A stretch of DNA of 62,507 bases. Origin: Chloroflexota bacterium (GTDB lineage Bacteria > Chloroflexota > Limnocylindria > Limnocylindrales > CSP1-4). Position numbers and translations under genes: made by a program. Shown one piece after another: positions 61,141-62,507 of this stretch. The notes below the pieces were generated by a model that did no database searches, was not told the origin of the DNA, and saw only the letters and a list, made by a program, of their open reading frames with translations. The stretch covers positions 1-62,507 of the forward strand of contig JAICUI010000012.1 of assembly GCA_025935925.1 (NCBI GenBank), in the 5' to 3' direction. Numbering within the stretch: the first letter of the stretch is position 1; each line of letters starts with the position of its first letter.

Positions 61141-61863
61141 TCAGATCCTGAACGCCTCGCCGCGTCGGAAGCGTTCCCGGCGTCGACCCCGCCACACCGT
61201 GACGCGGCCCGCCCCGTGGACCTGCCATCCCCCGTTGGCGCCGACGACCGCCGTGTCCTCGTCGATCCCGAGCACGACGCCGCCGCGCGGCGCCTGCAGC
61301 ACGAGCAGCGCGGACAGCACCTCCGGCCACGCGTCGTAGTGCGGGATGACCGCGACGTCGTCGACGAGCGCGAGGCCTGACGCCCAGCGCACCGGGAAGG
61401 GCATCGGCATCCGGGCCCTCGGGATCCGCCGGAAGTCCATCGTCCGGCCGACGATCGCCATCGCGCCCGCGGAGCAGCCCGCGACGACCGCTCCGCGGTC
61501 GTGTGCCCGAACGAGCGCCTCGCCCAGCGGCGAGCGCATCAGTACGTCGACGAGGTGGCGGGGATGGCCGCCGGACAGGTACACGAGGTCGGCCTCCCCG
61601 ACGGCCTGGAGCGCGGCCGCGTCGTGGCCCTCGGACGCGTCACGGACGAGCACGGGCTCGACCTCCGCACCGAGCGCCCCGAAGTGCTCGACGCCCATCT
61701 CGGCCCAGGTCCGGAACGTGGTCTCGCCGTCGGGCGCGGACGCGGTCGGCAGGATGACGACGCGTGGCCGCGGCCTGCCCGTCGAAGCGAGCAGGCCCTG
61801 GTCGAACGTCGCCATGGGTGCAAGGAACTCACCGGCGCCGACGAGCGCCACGGGTCCGGGCAT
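61141..61863 (-). CDS. Type 1 glutamine amidotransferase-like / peptidase S51
   Basis: A 240-residue protein. VALVGAGEFLAP starts the fold; RPRVVILPTASAPDGE and DLVYLSGGHPRHLVDVL are the family's strands, and VVAGCSAGAMAIVG carries the nucleophile serine of S51 peptidases (cyanophycinase and dipeptidase E relatives). VIPHYDAWPEVLS and GIDEDTAVVG follow as expected. Its substrate may be Asp-containing peptides or cyanophycin-like polymers, but no cyanophycin synthetase is in view. TAGACT ends seven bases before ATG 61863, fixing that start over the longer frame. Confidence 0.85.
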   Translation of the reverse strand: MPGPVALVGAGEFLAPMATFDQGLLASTGRPRPRVVILPTASAPDGETTFRTWAEMGVEHFGALGAEVEPVLVRDASEGHDAAALQAVGEADLVYLSGGHPRHLVDVLMRSPLGEALVRAHDRGAVVAGCSAGAMAIVGRTMDFRRIPRARMPMPFPVRWASGLALVDDVAVIPHYDAWPEVLSALLVLQAPRGGVVLGIDEDTAVVGANGGWQVHGAGRVTVWRGRRRERFRRGEAFRI

Positions 61864-61870
61864 CGGCCGC

Positions 61871-61876
61871 AGTCTA
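61871..61876 (-). promoter_or_regulatory. Leaderless -10 element of the S51-type gene (TAGACT)
   Basis: TAGACT on the minus strand, seven bases before ATG 61863. Confidence 0.5.
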
Positions 61877-61943
61877 GAGCAGCACCCATCCGCGCGACAT
61901 TCGAGGATGGACGCCGCTTCGCGCCGCTGCGACACTCGGCTCG

Positions 61944-62507
61944 ATGGCAGGCTCCGCGACGATGACCCCGGCGCAGCGCTGGTCCATGTCCGCGGCCATC
62001 CTCGGATCGGGGATGGTCTTCCTCGACAGCACGGTGGTGAACCTCGCGCTGCCGCGGATCGGCAAGGAGCTTCCGGCGACCGTCATCGGGCAGCTCGAGG
62101 GCCAGACGTACGCGGTCTCGGGCTATCTCGCGATCCTGGCCGCGCTGCTCATCCTGGCCGGCGCGCTGGCCGACTACTACGGTCGCCGCCGCGTGTTCGC
62201 GATCGGCCTCACGGGCTTCGGCGTGTCGTCGGTCCTGTGCGGCGTCGCCCCCACGCTCGAGCTGTTCGTCCTGTTCCGGCTGCTCCAGGGCGCGACGGGT
62301 GCGCTGCTCGTCCCGGGCTCGCTGGCGATCCTGACGGCGCTGTTCGACGGCCAGGCCCGGGCGCGGGCCTTCGGGATCTGGGCGTCGGCGACGTCCGCGC
62401 TCAGCCTCGTGGGGCCGCTCGTCGGCGGGCTCCTCGTCGACACGGCCAGCTGGCGGATCGCGTTCCTGATCAACGTGCCCCTCGTCATCGTCGCGCTGTT
62501 CGCGACG
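61944..62507 (+). CDS. MFS exporter (DHA2/EmrB type), 3' end missing
   Basis: The first 188 codons of a drug-type major-facilitator exporter, open to the right edge. Helix 1 carries MVFLDSTVVNLALPRIG, the motif A loop is LADYYGRRRVFAIG, then LLQGATGALLVPGSLAIL and SALSLVGPLVGGLLVDTASW with FLINVPL (motif C region), all typical of 14-helix EmrB/QacA exporters. ATG 61944 is the first start after the divergent S51 gene, 80 bases away; no clear ribosome site precedes it. The remainder lies outside the window. Confidence 0.9.
   Translation, partial: MAGSATMTPAQRWSMSAAILGSGMVFLDSTVVNLALPRIGKELPATVIGQLEGQTYAVSGYLAILAALLILAGALADYYGRRRVFAIGLTGFGVSSVLCGVAPTLELFVLFRLLQGATGALLVPGSLAILTALFDGQARARAFGIWASATSALSLVGPLVGGLLVDTASWRIAFLINVPLVIVALFAT

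Noticed and set aside
60752-61339. A 195-codon plus-strand ORF after the zinc-ribbon gene
   Set aside because: Its second half lies antisense to the S51-type gene and the first half is Ser/Arg-rich with no ribosome site or domain.

Overview
The window is 62.5 kb of very GC-rich bacterial chromosome, mostly one dense run of housekeeping genes on alternating strands. I see no rRNA, tRNA, CRISPR array, transposase or prophage. The gene set includes an F420-type luciferase-like monooxygenase, OpcA next to glucose-6-phosphate dehydrogenase, a LytR-CpsA-Psr protein, a LysM/M23 hydrolase, a CGNR regulator and many leaderless promoters. This points to a Gram-positive-related, high-GC lineage. My inference is Chloroflexota (a Limnocylindria-like group) or, less likely, Actinomycetota. 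The sequence alone does not settle this.

Bases 1-21,100. A 5'-truncated leuS is followed by a META-type lipoprotein, a cupin, and a luciferase-like oxidoreductase whose 5' end is duplicated around an immunity-like gene of lower GC. A CGNR regulator then diverges from two tiny genes under palindromic operators. Next comes the competence/replication block comEA-comEC-HD-holA, in which the comEC frame never reaches a stop before holA. On the minus strand follow rsfS, nadD, obgE, a LysM/M23 hydrolase, rho and pyrG, then a plus-strand nitroreductase.

Bases 21,100-33,600. A hairpin-repeat cluster precedes a HAD phosphatase, an EamA transporter, a tiny membrane protein, and an ABC-2 exporter (ATPase plus two permeases). 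A TetR gene with a double palindromic operator faces two short secreted-type proteins. The psuK-psuG pair for pseudouridine breakdown diverges from transketolase and rpiB.

Bases 33,600-45,850. A membrane alpha/beta hydrolase is translationally coupled to an MprF-like lipid aminoacyltransferase, and a family 2 glycosyltransferase lies beside them. The complete oxidative pentose phosphate set gnd-zwf-opcA-pgl follows. With tkt and rpiB nearby, this locus covers the oxidative branch and part of the non-oxidative branch. A hydrolase and citrate synthase end the block.

Bases 45,850-62,507. A 710-base gene-free stretch holds an iteron-like CGACGCT array and six more copies of the same hairpin repeat. 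Then come a CorA magnesium channel with a proline-rich overlapping leader ORF, a multi-spanning LCP protein, photolyase, a small kinase, a nitrate/sulfonate/taurine-type ABC importer with an Rrf2 regulator, a second EamA transporter, an SbcD/SbcC-like repair pair, a zinc-ribbon protein, an S51-type peptidase, and the start of an MFS exporter cut by the right edge.
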